Positions 1 to 8,476 of a stretch of 64,000 nucleotides of DNA are shown here, one piece after another. Within the stretch, counting starts at the first letter, position 1; each line of letters begins with the position of its first letter. The stretch is taken from assembly GCA_021737785.1 (NCBI GenBank), contig JAIPDI010000006.1, positions 62,001 through 126,000 on the forward strand, written 5' to 3'. The translations under genes were made by a program, and so were the position numbers. Origin of the DNA: Deltaproteobacteria bacterium (GTDB lineage: Bacteria > Desulfobacterota > DSM-4660 > Desulfatiglandales > Desulfatiglandaceae). The notes below the pieces were generated by a model that did not search any database, had not been told where the DNA came from, and was given only the letters and a program-made list of their open reading frames with translations.

Positions 1-258
1 CGCACGGCCAATCTTTCCGGACATCTCCGAGGAACGATTTTTCGAAAGGTGCGCATCGTCTGTCCTTTTCAAGGGGGGGGCCTCCCCCGTATCCGTGGAT
101 TTGGCCATCTCCTCTTCAACCATGAGATCAAAGGCCTTGTAGTTGGGCGTATCCTTATTGGCGATATTGGATACGATGAGATGATGCTTCATGGACCTCA
201 GGTCCAAGGCCTTTTCGATAATGGGGAATGCCCCTTTGAAAAGTCTTCCCGATTCCAT
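1..258 (-). CDS. flgB: Flagellar basal-body rod protein FlgB, N-terminal part (3' end outside window)
   Basis: The minus-strand reading frame opens at an ATG at 258 behind a strong GGAGG ribosome site about 6 bases upstream. It runs without a stop to the window edge, giving 86 codons. The protein carries the FlgB rod signature ALDLRSMKHHLIVSNIANKD at about residues 17-36, followed by TPNYKAFDL, which matches the N-terminal rod-family motif in which the ANxxTPxYK stretch is conserved. FlgB is the proximal rod subunit of the flagellar basal body in the periplasm. Downstream genes, probably flgC and fliE, would lie outside the window. A run of eight G (73-80 on the plus strand) sits inside the coding region. 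The frame shown is open, but such a tract could slip. The gene follows the flrC-like regulator by 117 bases on the same strand. Confidence 0.9.
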   Translation of the reverse strand, partial: MESGRLFKGAFPIIEKALDLRSMKHHLIVSNIANKDTPNYKAFDLMVEEEMAKSTDTGEAPPLKRTDDAHLSKNRSSEMSGKIGRA

Positions 259-298
259 CGTCTGTCCCTCCTGTTCTCACGAATCCATAAATTGTGTC

Positions 299-314
299 CG
301 CAGGCAACCTGCCG
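299..314 (-). promoter_or_regulatory. Candidate sigma-54 promoter for flgB
   Basis: On the minus strand the sequence reads CGGCAGGTTGCCTGCG, which has GG and GC elements exactly 10 bases apart and a GGCA/TGC match to the sigma-54 consensus TGGCACG-N4-TTGCW. Transcription would start near 288, about 30 bases before the flgB ATG. The middle of the match is weak, so this is tentative. It is supported mainly by position and by the sigma-54 activators next door. Confidence 0.35.
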
Positions 315-375
315 CATTCCGGCAGCACTGATGGATATACCGAACACCGGACTCTTTAATTTCTCCGTCCTCTTA

Positions 376-1743
376 TTAATCCATGGACCCAGGCAGGCCT
401 TCCTCCTTGTACTCTCGCAATTTATTGCGCAATGTCCTGATGCTGATACCCAGCATCTCTGCCGCATGGGTCCGGTTATCATCCACTTCCCTTAATGTCC
501 GGAATATCAATTCCCTTTCCATCTCCCTCACTGTCTGGCCAGGCCTTATCTGATTTGACCGAGGTCCTATATCTGCCGCACCTTCCGGAAACAGATGTTC
601 AGGTAGGATCGTATCCTCTTCCGTTAAAAGAACGGCCCGCTCGATCGTATTCTCCAGTTCCCTGACGTTTCCTTTCCATGCAAGGCCCATCAGCAATGAA
701 AGTGCCGAATCGGATATCCCTTTTACCGGCCTTGCGTAGAGTGATCCGTATTTTTCCATGAAGTGTCGGGTCAGAAGGGGGATATCCCCCTTTCGCTCCC
801 GCAACGGGGGGATGGTGACGGGGATAACATTGACGCGATAAAACAAATCTTCCCTGAATTTCCCCTCTTTCACCGCACTTTTGAGGTCCCTGTTGCTAAT
901 GGCAATAACTCTCACATCTATGGGAATGGCCCTGTTCCCGCCGACCCGGTCCACCGCCCTTTCCTGGAGCACCCGTAGCAATTTGGCCTGAATCGGCATG
1001 GGCATTTCACTGATTTCATCCAGAACGATCGTCCCCTGGTTGGCAAGCTCAAATTTACCTCTTTTTTTATTGATGGCCCCGGTAAACGACCCCTTTTCAT
1101 GACCGAACAACTCGCTTTCGGCCAGACCTTCGGGGAGCGAAGCGCAGTTTATGGCGACATAAGGTCTGTCATCCCCCCCACAGTGTCTGTGAATAAATGA
1201 GGCCAAGACCTCCTTCCCGGTGCCACTTTCTCCCTGGATAAGCACAGTGGCTTTACTCGGCGCAATATCCTTTGCCAGTTTCAAGATCTTTAACAACTTC
1301 GGATCCGTGGTCACCATCGTCTTGGATGGCGCATCCATCTTCTGGTACAGGCGGTCGGGACTGACCCGCATCTGACCATTTGATTTTTTGCAGGCATTCT
1401 TGACCACCATCTCTAATGTTTCCGGGGAAAACGGCTTCAATATATAATCTGAGGCCCCCCGTTGCATCGCTTCCACTGCATTTTCAATCGTTCCATCGGC
1501 TGTGGTCATGATAACGGGCACATGGGGAGACACCCTTTTCAGCTCGATCAGGACTTCTATCCCGGACATTTTCGGCAACTTCATGTCGGCGATTACCAGA
1601 CTGAAGTTACCCTTTCCGAATTCGTCGAGGGCCTGCAGGCCGTTTGTTGCAGACACTACCGAGTACCCATTACTGCTCAGTGCGCGGGTCAGCGATGACC
1701 GCATGTCAGCTTCATTATCGACAATCAGTATGGGATGCGACAT
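376..1743 (-). CDS. FlrC-like sigma-54 response regulator next to flagellar rod genes
   Basis: A 455-residue NtrC-family activator in three parts. The receiver domain (about 1-118) has phosphoacceptor D53 in IADMKLPKM, T80 and K103. The AAA+ domain (about 145-375) has Walker A GESGTGKE at 171-178, a sigma-54 contact loop at 218-223 and Walker B VLDE near 240. A Fis-type helix-turn-helix lies near 425-448 (HAAEMLGISIRTLRNKLREY). The contact loop reads GSFTGA rather than the usual GAFTGA; GSFTGA is a tolerated variant in some members. The closeness to flgB and a sigma-54 promoter upstream suggest the FlrC/FleR role, activating basal-body and hook genes when phosphorylated by a kinase of the FlrB/FleS type. 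No such kinase is encoded in the 590 bases upstream. The assignment to FlrC rather than another NtrC member is inferred from context. Confidence 0.8.
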   Translation of the reverse strand: MSHPILIVDNEADMRSSLTRALSSNGYSVVSATNGLQALDEFGKGNFSLVIADMKLPKMSGIEVLIELKRVSPHVPVIMTTADGTIENAVEAMQRGASDYILKPFSPETLEMVVKNACKKSNGQMRVSPDRLYQKMDAPSKTMVTTDPKLLKILKLAKDIAPSKATVLIQGESGTGKEVLASFIHRHCGGDDRPYVAINCASLPEGLAESELFGHEKGSFTGAINKKRGKFELANQGTIVLDEISEMPMPIQAKLLRVLQERAVDRVGGNRAIPIDVRVIAISNRDLKSAVKEGKFREDLFYRVNVIPVTIPPLRERKGDIPLLTRHFMEKYGSLYARPVKGISDSALSLLMGLAWKGNVRELENTIERAVLLTEEDTILPEHLFPEGAADIGPRSNQIRPGQTVREMERELIFRTLREVDDNRTHAAEMLGISIRTLRNKLREYKEEGLPGSMD

Positions 1744-2333
1744 TCAATTGCTCCTTGTCCTGCCCGCCCCCGTCGAGAACCCAGGCCCTGCATCGGACAA
1801 CTCCTTTCTACACGATAGATGATCGCCGATCTCGTCATACTCAATGGGCGTCACGAAAATACGTCTAAGATTGTCCAATACCGAGGTATTCCGGAGAGGC
1901 ACGCAGATCAAATCTGCAAGACCCATGCCGTCATTTTGTACGGACAAGGCTGGAAAGAATAGGTGCTTGAACAGTGGCAATGTTTCTGCTCACGGCTGTT
2001 TGATTTGACTTCAGCGGATTCTCTTCTTCAAGGAGTGAGGCACCCCCAGCCCAGCATAGACGGAGGCCCAAGGAAGCCCCTGGGGGGCGAAAAGCAACCA
2101 TACTCAGAGGGCAGGTTGGATTGGAAAGGTTGGAAAACCGGAAGAATGGGGAGGTATTCCGCGGCTCCCCCCTCCGCTGTTCCCGCCCGTTGTCCTTGCC
2201 GGAATGATTCACCTTATTCGAGTCCCACTGGAAGGGGTGGGTTTCAGGAAAAATACGGTGAAGCTCGGCGGGCGCCATGTCAATTTGTGACTGTCGGGCG
2301 TCACTTCCTTGACAGGCCTTTGATCAAATTAAT
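1744..2333. other. Non-coding interval between the two flagellar regulators
   Basis: 590 bases with no open frame that has both a ribosome site and protein-like composition. A minus-strand open frame (1744-1980) abuts the flrC-like start codon but resembles no kinase or regulator. The interval holds the sigma-54 promoter at 1915-1930. If a flrB-type kinase gene was ever here, nothing recognisable remains. Confidence 0.5.
1915..1930 (-). promoter_or_regulatory. Sigma-54 promoter of the flrC-like gene
   Basis: The minus strand reads CGGCATGGGTCTTGCA. Against TGGCACG-N4-TTGCW only positions 1 and 6 differ, and the GG-N10-GC spacing is exact. The start would be near 1903, leaving a leader of about 160 bases before the ATG at 1743. 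This agrees with the known FlrA-dependent, sigma-54-dependent control of flrBC in vibrios. Confidence 0.65.
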
Positions 2334-3398
2334 CTATTGAGAGAGTGGTTCCAAGAGGTTATGTCTCTTTATTTTTTCCACAAGCGTTGTCCTGTTGAGC
2401 TGGAGCAGCTTTGCAGCCTGATTCTTTACCCAATTCGTGCGCTTCAACGATTCTAGGATAAGGGCTCTTTCGTACTCCGTCACCGCGGAATTCAGGTTAA
2501 TCCCATCTTCTGACATGGATATGTTCGCCGGTTCGGAGCAATGCGTTTCTTTCATGAGCTTCTGAGAAAGATCCTGGGATTCAATCCATCCTCCCTCTTT
2601 CAGTACCACCATCCGCTCCACAGCGTTTTTAAGCTCTCTCACGTTTCCGGGCCATGAATAACTCTGCATCGCCTTCAGGGCATCCTCAGAAACCCCTTCG
2701 ACCCTCCTGCCGTTCTTTTTGTTGAACTCATGGAGAAAATGAGAGATCAGAAGCGGGATGTCGGACTTTCGTTCACGCAACGCAGGGACCTTTATTGGAA
2801 CAACATAGAGCCGGTAAAACAGGTCTTCTCGAAATTTCCTCTTCACCACCAGTGATTCCAGGTCCGCGTGGGTCGCAGCGATGATTCTTACGTCAGCGTG
2901 CAGGGTTTTTGAGCCTCCCACCTGTTCAAATTCTCTTTCTTCCAACACCCTCAGGATCTTTACCTGCAGGTTGGTGCTCATATCCCCGATCTCATCTAAG
3001 AAGACGGTCCCACCTTTCGCCAACTCGAATTTTCCGGGTTTGTTTGAACTCGCACCTGTAAACGCACCCCGAACATGGCCGAACAGCTCACTCTCCAGGA
3101 GATTTTCCGGAATAGCGCCGCAATTTATGGTAATCAGCGACCTCTCCCGTCGATTGGACCTGCTATGAATCGCGCGCGCAACCATCCCCTTGCCGGTCCC
3201 GCTCTCTCCGGTAATGACCACGGTACTTTCGCTGTCAGCCACCTTCTCGATAAGGCTGTATATGGTGCACATCTCCTTGCTGCAGCCGATAATGTCACCA
3301 TATTTATGAGAGCGCGCAGGATCATCCGCCGCTTGGCATGCAGCGGTTGCCGGGGGTGGATGTCCTGAGTCCTTCACCTTCAATGCTGCGTTCAGCAA
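2334..3398 (-). CDS. FlrA/FleQ-like sigma-54 activator without receiver domain, TTG start
   Basis: A 354-residue enhancer-binding protein with only about 38 residues before the AAA+ domain. Walker A is GESGTGKG (64-71), the sigma-54 loop is a canonical GAFTGA (111-116), and Walker B TVFLDE is at 131-136. The C-terminal helix-turn-helix ([19 protein letters not shown]) closely resembles the DNA-binding end of FleQ/FlrA, the master flagellar activators. The start is a TTG at 3398 with a GGGAGG ribosome site 6 bases upstream; no ATG with a comparable site was seen nearby. FlrA/FleQ normally has a longer N-terminal domain, so this is a short form with no phosphorylation site. It probably heads the flagellar cascade. 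It has its own near-perfect sigma-54 promoter at 3602-3617, suggesting autocontrol or control by the regulator at 3958-5367. Confidence 0.75.
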   Translation of the reverse strand: MLNAALKVKDSGHPPPATAACQAADDPARSHKYGDIIGCSKEMCTIYSLIEKVADSESTVVITGESGTGKGMVARAIHSRSNRRERSLITINCGAIPENLLESELFGHVRGAFTGASSNKPGKFELAKGGTVFLDEIGDMSTNLQVKILRVLEEREFEQVGGSKTLHADVRIIAATHADLESLVVKRKFREDLFYRLYVVPIKVPALRERKSDIPLLISHFLHEFNKKNGRRVEGVSEDALKAMQSYSWPGNVRELKNAVERMVVLKEGGWIESQDLSQKLMKETHCSEPANISMSEDGINLNSAVTEYERALILESLKRTNWVKNQAAKLLQLNRTTLVEKIKRHNLLEPLSQ

Positions 3399-3957
3399 TT
3401 GTGTCCCTCCCGTTTGGCTGGGTGTCTAAATTATTTCGTCATTATCGTCCGCTATGTTCCTTGGGGAACACTCCGCCGCACTTAAGTCGATCATCCCGAT
3501 TATCGATGCCTTTGCAGATTCAAGCATTGACCGGGGAAGCGCATACCCTGTCTTCCGGCCATGGAAAAAATGCCTGCCCAGAGGGCTTCCGTGTTAATCT
3601 CAGCAAACCCCGTGCCAGATGCGACCCAGGACCTCAAAAAAATAAATTTGATAGTGATTAGAATAATATGGAGAGATTAGGAAGACTCAAAGAATGCCTG
3701 CTTTAAGGCCGGATTTTTGCAGAACGAGAAACCGATGCAGGTGCCCTTTCTGCACAAAAGCAAGCCTGCTTACACATCAGTGGCAAACCCTGAGGCCAAC
3801 ACACAGAAATTAATATCCGATAAAAATCCTTTCAATTTGGTGAGTTAGGCACGAAGACCAAGGGATTTTCGGCTTTCGCCCTATCCGGCTGAGGATGAAA
3901 AAAGGTAGAAACAAAGATTGGGATACCCCAGGGGGGGGGGGCATTTGCAATCTGCAA
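3399..3957. other. Leader/intergenic region with sigma-54 promoter and an 11-G tract
   Basis: 559 bases without a credible gene. It carries the sigma-54 promoter at 3602-3617 and, close to the 3' end of the next minus-strand regulator, a run of eleven G at 3931-3941 just beyond that gene's stop codon. Nothing else stands out. Confidence 0.6.
3602..3617 (-). promoter_or_regulatory. Near-perfect sigma-54 promoter of the flrA-like gene
   Basis: The minus strand reads TGGCACGGGGTTTGCT, a full match to TGGCACG-N4-TTGCW. Transcription would begin near 3590 and run about 190 bases to the TTG start at 3398. This is one of the best promoter matches in the window. Confidence 0.85.
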
Positions 3958-5367
3958 TTATACATTCGCATTTTGCAAGGCGTTCTGAGGGATCCCATAT
4001 TTGGCGATCTTTCGATATAAGGTGCTCAGATTTATGCCGAGCAGCCGGGATGCATCGGGTTTACTTCCCTTTGTTTCAGCCAATGCCCTTCTGATGAGGG
4101 CGACCTCGTTCTCTTCCAGATTAAAGTTTCCTGCTCTGGCATTAACATCTCTACCTGAACCTCTGACAACAGGGGGTAGATCATCCATCCCGATGGTCTC
4201 GGCTACTCCAAGGGCGAATGCCCTCTCAACGGCATTCTCGAGTTCTCTTACATTTCCCGGCCAGTCGTACTCCAAAAAGAGACTCAAGGCTTCAGGAGAT
4301 ATTTTTTTCACGATCTTTCTCTTGTTCGTTTCTCCGAATCTGTTGATAAAATGATTGACCAGGGGGGGGATGTCTTCTTTTCGCTCTCTCAGTGGAGGGA
4401 TCTGAATAGATACCACATTCAGGCGGTAATAGAGGTCGCGCCTTAGCTTTCCGGTCTCCAGTGCCTCACTGATGTCTTTGTTGGTGGCCGCAATGACCCG
4501 GGTATCCACATATGTTTCCCGGGTATCCCCGACAGGCCGTATCTTCCTTTCCTGTAGGGCCCGGAGGAGCTTAACTTGTAAAGGGGGGGGCATTTCAGCG
4601 ATTTCATCCAGAAAAATAGCGCCTCCTTCAGCGGCCTTCATAAGTCCCTCTTTGTTGCGGATAGCCCCTGTAAAGGCGCCTTTTACATGGCCAAAGAGTT
4701 CGGTTTCCAGCAGACCTTCAACCAGGGCGCCACAATTTATGGAAATAAACGGGCCGTTTTTCCGGTTGCTGTTATTATGGATCACCTTGGCGAGGACTTC
4801 CTTCCCTGTCCCGCTTTCCCCCTGGATCAGAACCGTAGGGTCATCCATACTGATTCTGTCGATGATCTCATAGATGTCCTGCATCCCCGAACTCAACCCG
4901 ATGATATCATCGTAGCGGTACCTTTCTTTCAATTTATATTTCAAATGGAGGTTTTCTTGTTTCAGCCTCTTCTTCTCTAAAATCCTGTCAATCAGCAGTT
5001 TCAGGCGATCCAGGTTGATCGGCTTCTGCAGATAGTCGTATCCGCCCAATTTCAGGGCCTTGATTGCACTCTCAATGGATCCATATCCGGTCACGATGAT
5101 GACTTCGGTTTCGGACTGGATTTTTTTTACGGCCTTGAGTAGTTCAAGACCGCTCAGTTGGGGCATGTTGAGATCGGTAATAACCACGTCAAAATTGTCC
5201 TTTTGCGCCAGTTCAAGTGCGTTTCGTCCGTTTTCTGTAACGACGACGCCGTAGCCCCTTCGAGACAAATATGTCTTTACGATGGAAAGCATATCTTTCT
5301 CATCGTCCACAAAGAGGATTTTCGATTCCACATACTGTTGTTTCGTCATCTCTCTTTCGGCCATCAT
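3958..5367 (-). CDS. NtrC-family sigma-54 response regulator
   Basis: A 469-residue, three-domain regulator. The receiver (about 15-130) has D65 in VVITDLNMP and K115. The AAA+ domain has Walker A GESGTGKE at 183-190, GAFTGA at 230-235 and a Walker B FLDE near 252-255. A Fis-type helix-turn-helix lies at the end (SRLLGINLSTLYRKIAKYGI). It starts 44 bases after the CheX-CheX-FliN gene and is very likely co-transcribed with it, so it may respond to motor or chemotaxis status; the target genes are unknown. Two eight-base G tracts (4362-4369 and 4583-4590 on the plus strand) lie within the gene and would truncate it if they slipped. The start is uncertain between tandem ATGs at 5367 and 5364, with only a weak ribosome site. 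No partner kinase is in the window. Confidence 0.85.
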   Translation of the reverse strand: MMAEREMTKQQYVESKILFVDDEKDMLSIVKTYLSRRGYGVVVTENGRNALELAQKDNFDVVITDLNMPQLSGLELLKAVKKIQSETEVIIVTGYGSIESAIKALKLGGYDYLQKPINLDRLKLLIDRILEKKRLKQENLHLKYKLKERYRYDDIIGLSSGMQDIYEIIDRISMDDPTVLIQGESGTGKEVLAKVIHNNSNRKNGPFISINCGALVEGLLETELFGHVKGAFTGAIRNKEGLMKAAEGGAIFLDEIAEMPPPLQVKLLRALQERKIRPVGDTRETYVDTRVIAATNKDISEALETGKLRRDLYYRLNVVSIQIPPLRERKEDIPPLVNHFINRFGETNKRKIVKKISPEALSLFLEYDWPGNVRELENAVERAFALGVAETIGMDDLPPVVRGSGRDVNARAGNFNLEENEVALIRRALAETKGSKPDASRLLGINLSTLYRKIAKYGIPQNALQNANV

Positions 5368-5411
5368 GCCCCGTTTCTCAAACCGCCTATCGTCATCGCA
5401 GCCATCCTAGG

Positions 5412-6911
5412 TTATTCGCTCAGTGTCCTGATCCGCTCCATTCGGGTGACTACCTCGGTAATCCGGATCCCATATTTTTCGTGGTCCACAATGACCGACC
5501 CCTTCGCGATCAGTTTGTTATTCGCATATATATTCAGGTCCTCGTTTTCAACATTCGACAGAATAACCGGGGCGCCGGGTGCAAGTTCGCTGACTCTGCC
5601 GATCGTCATCCGGGTCTTTCCCAATTCCACACTGATCTCAACCGGTATATTGAGAACAAATTCGAGATTGGGTGAAGCCTCCTGCAAACCAATTTCCTGC
5701 GCCCCAACCTGGGGGTGTGCACAGTCTTCGGCGGGTATTCGTCCTGAAACGCCTGCTTCCTGTCCAACAGCAGCCGCCTCTGCTAATGGCCCGGGCAGGG
5801 ACGTCTCATCAACAGAGACCCCGGCATCATCTGCCTGGGCCTTGGCCTGAGCCACAATCTCATCGATTGTTGCGGAATTTAGTTCGTCATTGATCGAAGC
5901 CTTTGCATTTTCATCAATTTTCACACAGACCTGTACAAAGATATCATGTTCGTAGAATCTGAACGCAAACTGCTCATATCTGGCCATATTGAGGGTTTCG
6001 ATTCTGAAGTCATCACCGATGGTAATGGAGGGCGGCGATATCTCACATTTCAATCCCGAGTCGCAGAAACCGGACTTGAGATTCCCTGCTACGATATTAC
6101 ACAGTTCCCCGATCACATCCTTGGTTTGTTCATCGCCGTCCACCTCTTCCAGGGGGATGCCCATCATTTTGGAAGCCACAATCCTCGAAAATGTCTTGCC
6201 TAACTGTATATTGACGCTACCCGCGACCTCCCCTGCGAAATTAACGGCCCCTACCGCTCGAACCCCTTCAATGTGCTGCCCGTCTTTTGAATCTGACAAC
6301 TCCAGCTTCATGGACAGCATCAGATCAAACAACTCTATAACCGTATCTCCGGCAGATGAAATGATATCCAGTCTTTCAAACTTGTTGATATCGATACTTG
6401 TTAACTTTCTCAATGCCTCAGGGGGTGCATCTTCAGCGAGTTTCAAACATACTTCCACCAGAAAGTGGTGCTCCTGGTAGCGGAAAGCAAATCGTTCATA
6501 TCTTGCCATATTGAGGGTCTCAATATCGAAGTTCTTCCCCAACGTCACCGTGGGGGAAGAGATAACGCAGGAAAGACCGCTGTCGTTCAAGGCTGACTTG
6601 AGGTTTCCACCCACGATATTGCACGTTTCAAGGATGACATCTTTTATCTCATTTTCTCCCTCGATCTCCTCTAAGTCCATCCCAAGCATTTCCGAGGTCA
6701 TCAAGCGCGCGAAGGCATCTGTTGTTTCGACTTTTATGGCGCCGATAATCTCTCCGGCAACACTCACGGATCCTGCGATCCGGGGCGAGTCCCATCCTGA
6801 GAGATTTTCAGGATCGCACGGTTCAACCTCCATAGAGAGCATGGTATCAAATAAATCCATGACAGATGCGATCACCGGCCCCTTTATCTCAAATGTGGTA
6901 ATCTCTTGCAT
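5412..6911 (-). CDS. Tandem CheX-like phosphatase domains fused to a FliN/SpoA motor domain
   Basis: A 499-residue protein with three recognisable parts. Residues about 10-160 and 183-335 are two CheC/CheX-family domains. Each keeps the catalytic pattern DxxxExxN with a Pro 22 positions later: D91, E95, N98, P120 in the first; D265, E269, N272, P294 in the second. A low-complexity Ala/Glu/Pro linker (about 340-412) leads to a SpoA domain (about 415-485) of the type that forms the FliN switch ring, with LEFVLNIPVEISVELGKTRM typical of FliN. In this family CheC and CheX dephosphorylate CheY-P, and FliY of Bacillus and Thermotoga joins one CheC-like domain to SpoA. This protein would be a double-headed version that places CheY-P phosphatase activity on the motor. 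It lies directly upstream of a response regulator. The fusion is seen directly; the activity is inferred. Confidence 0.85.
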   Translation of the reverse strand: MQEITTFEIKGPVIASVMDLFDTMLSMEVEPCDPENLSGWDSPRIAGSVSVAGEIIGAIKVETTDAFARLMTSEMLGMDLEEIEGENEIKDVILETCNIVGGNLKSALNDSGLSCVISSPTVTLGKNFDIETLNMARYERFAFRYQEHHFLVEVCLKLAEDAPPEALRKLTSIDINKFERLDIISSAGDTVIELFDLMLSMKLELSDSKDGQHIEGVRAVGAVNFAGEVAGSVNIQLGKTFSRIVASKMMGIPLEEVDGDEQTKDVIGELCNIVAGNLKSGFCDSGLKCEISPPSITIGDDFRIETLNMARYEQFAFRFYEHDIFVQVCVKIDENAKASINDELNSATIDEIVAQAKAQADDAGVSVDETSLPGPLAEAAAVGQEAGVSGRIPAEDCAHPQVGAQEIGLQEASPNLEFVLNIPVEISVELGKTRMTIGRVSELAPGAPVILSNVENEDLNIYANNKLIAKGSVIVDHEKYGIRITEVVTRMERIRTLSE

Positions 6912-7129
6912 AGGTTCCTTTTTCTGACAAAACAGTTTGGCCGCTTAAGGGTATTTCATAATTCGCGACCGATTCACCCATCCAACGGTTTAATTTCTTG
7001 CCCACGACCCTGCCATCTGTTCACTTTGGATTCCCTCAATCCCCGATAGGCATTCTATGAACCCTGATCTTCACCCAGACTATCGATTGATGGCTTTTTT
7101 CAGAGTCTCAGACGTAACGCTCCGACGAT

Positions 7130-7789
7130 CTACTCCTTGATATATTCTTTGACCAGGCCCAGCATTATGCTTATTTTGGTTGGCTTTGACAGGACAGGAT
7201 ATCCATATTTCCTGACCTCGTCATCCAGCGCATCTTTCAACGGTCTCACTCCGAAAAAGCCGCTGATGTAGATCACTTTTATCGTGGGATCTTTCTCCCG
7301 AATCTTGCTTATAAGTTCCAACCCATTCATCTTAGGCATGACGATGTCTGTAAAAACAAGGTCCGGTTTGAATTTCAGATACGCCTTGTACCCTTTATCC
7401 CCATCCACAGCGACTCTCACATCATACCCTTCCATTTGAAAGACATCCCTGAGCGTCTCCTGTAAACCGAATTCATCTTCCACAACCAGTATTTTCTTTT
7501 TTGCGGAGCTGGATTTTAGATTATCCTTGCTTCGAACCAATTCTACAAGGGACCTGTCATCCACGGATTTTAGACTTTCATTCAATCGATTGAGCTTCTG
7601 CTGGAGCTGTCTTGCCTTGTCAGCGTTTCCAGGATTCAGATCCGGATGATATACCTTGCTCAGCAGGCGATAGCTCGATTTTATATAGGATATCGCCGAT
7701 CTCTCGCCAAGTTCGGAACAGATCTCCCTGGCCTTTTCAAGGAGCCCAAGCGCAGACAGATCTCTTTCCAATACGTATAATTTCTTCAT
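7130..7789 (-). CDS. J-domain fused to a response-regulator receiver domain
   Basis: A 219-residue protein. The first ~75 residues form a DnaJ-like J-domain with the invariant HPD at 48-50 (KVYHPDLNPGN). Residues about 98-217 form a CheY-like receiver with E104/D105, phosphoacceptor D148 in LVFTDIVMP, S176 in the switch Ser/Thr position and K202. A start at 7789 (MKKLYVLERD) is preferred because AGGGGC lies about 8 bases upstream; an ATG at 7819 has no ribosome site. J-domains stimulate Hsp70 ATPase, so phosphorylation might control recruitment of DnaK; this is inference. It stands alone, with the repeat element at 7847-7984 just upstream, among motility genes. The missing Gly/Phe and zinc regions rule out a full DnaJ. 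Confidence 0.8.
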   Translation of the reverse strand: MKKLYVLERDLSALGLLEKAREICSELGERSAISYIKSSYRLLSKVYHPDLNPGNADKARQLQQKLNRLNESLKSVDDRSLVELVRSKDNLKSSSAKKKILVVEDEFGLQETLRDVFQMEGYDVRVAVDGDKGYKAYLKFKPDLVFTDIVMPKMNGLELISKIREKDPTIKVIYISGFFGVRPLKDALDDEVRKYGYPVLSKPTKISIMLGLVKEYIKE

Positions 7790-7846
7790 ATTCAAGCCCC
7801 TGAAATAACGGATGATCAATAATCAAAAGGTATCCAACCCACTAAA

Positions 7847-7984
7847 TAGTGCCTGAACGAAAACCCTGTTCAGGCACTATTGAATATTCAAGAATTGAAA
7901 ATTGATGGAACAAAATTTACATTAACAGAACCTCTTCTCATAGTTCACTGTTTCTTGATTTTTCGGGTTTCCGTTCGGGTACTA
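7847..7984 (-). repeat. MITE-like inverted-repeat element, copy A
   Basis: Read on the minus strand it begins TAGTACCCGAACGGAAACCC and ends in the hairpin GTGCCTGAACAGGG ... GTTCAGGCACTA (7847-7879 on the plus strand). The ends are imperfect inverted repeats of TAGTGYCTGAACGAAAA. The two bases outside each end are TT and TT, a possible 2-base target duplication. It shares order and sequence with copies at 40485-40638 and 49660-49815, including a central AT-rich part with TTCCATCAATTTTCAAT. It has no coding capacity. Confidence 0.75.
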
Positions 7985-8364
7985 AATATCAACTGCCCGA
8001 GAATGCGGGCATCCATTTAAAGCAGCCATGGGCTTATCGTTGATCGGATATCACACCACTATAGCAAGCCCATCGGGGTAAATCCTTTAATTGCTGAAAA
8101 ATCTCTGCATGAATCATGCCCAAGCATGTATATCAAGCCCTTTGGTTCCATGGATAGGTACAGAACATATTAGAGAGAAAAGAAAGAGGGAAACAAGAAT
8201 GGATGTCACTTCCCAGCGCGTGTTGAACCGACGATAGAGGCCCTTTAGCATATTTTCAAGAATGCAGCCTCCCACCCTCAATGGGCTCCGCGTCAAAACT
8301 TCGACGACATAAGGGCTGGGTTGACAGGCTGGGCACCTCTTGGCGGTATCATTGGGAAAGCCGG

Positions 8365-8408
8365 GAGTTATTCAAGTTGGGAGCATCTGAGCACCATTTG
8401 AATAACTC
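8365..8408. repeat. Hairpin with 11-bp perfect stem
   Basis: GAGTTATTCAA at 8365-8375 pairs perfectly with TTGAATAACTC at 8398-8408 across a 22-base loop. It lies about 70 bases before the ATG of the next plus-strand gene, so an operator or leader structure is possible. It has no T-run and is unlikely to be a terminator. Confidence 0.5.
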
Positions 8409-8476
8409 TCCACAAAAACACTCGACAATCAGAAATACAGGCACTAAACTGTAAACCAGTCTTGCGGCCGTTCACA

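Larger units (their letters stand above)
7790..8476. other. Intergenic region holding repeat copy A and a hairpin
   Basis: 687 bases between divergent genes. It contains the inverted-repeat element at 7847-7984 and a long-stem hairpin at 8365-8408. Short open frames here lack ribosome sites and family resemblance. No convincing promoter was found. Confidence 0.5.

Noticed and set aside
1744-1980. Minus-strand frame abutting the flrC-like start, considered as a remnant of a flrB-type kinase
   Set aside because: No kinase motif (H-box, N-box or G-box) can be seen, and it spans the sigma-54 promoter.
1975-1990. Plus-strand sigma-54-like sequence TGGCAATGTTTCTGCT
   Set aside because: No plus-strand gene follows, and the match lacks the C and G of the -24 box and one T of the -12 box; likely chance in an AT-rich stretch.
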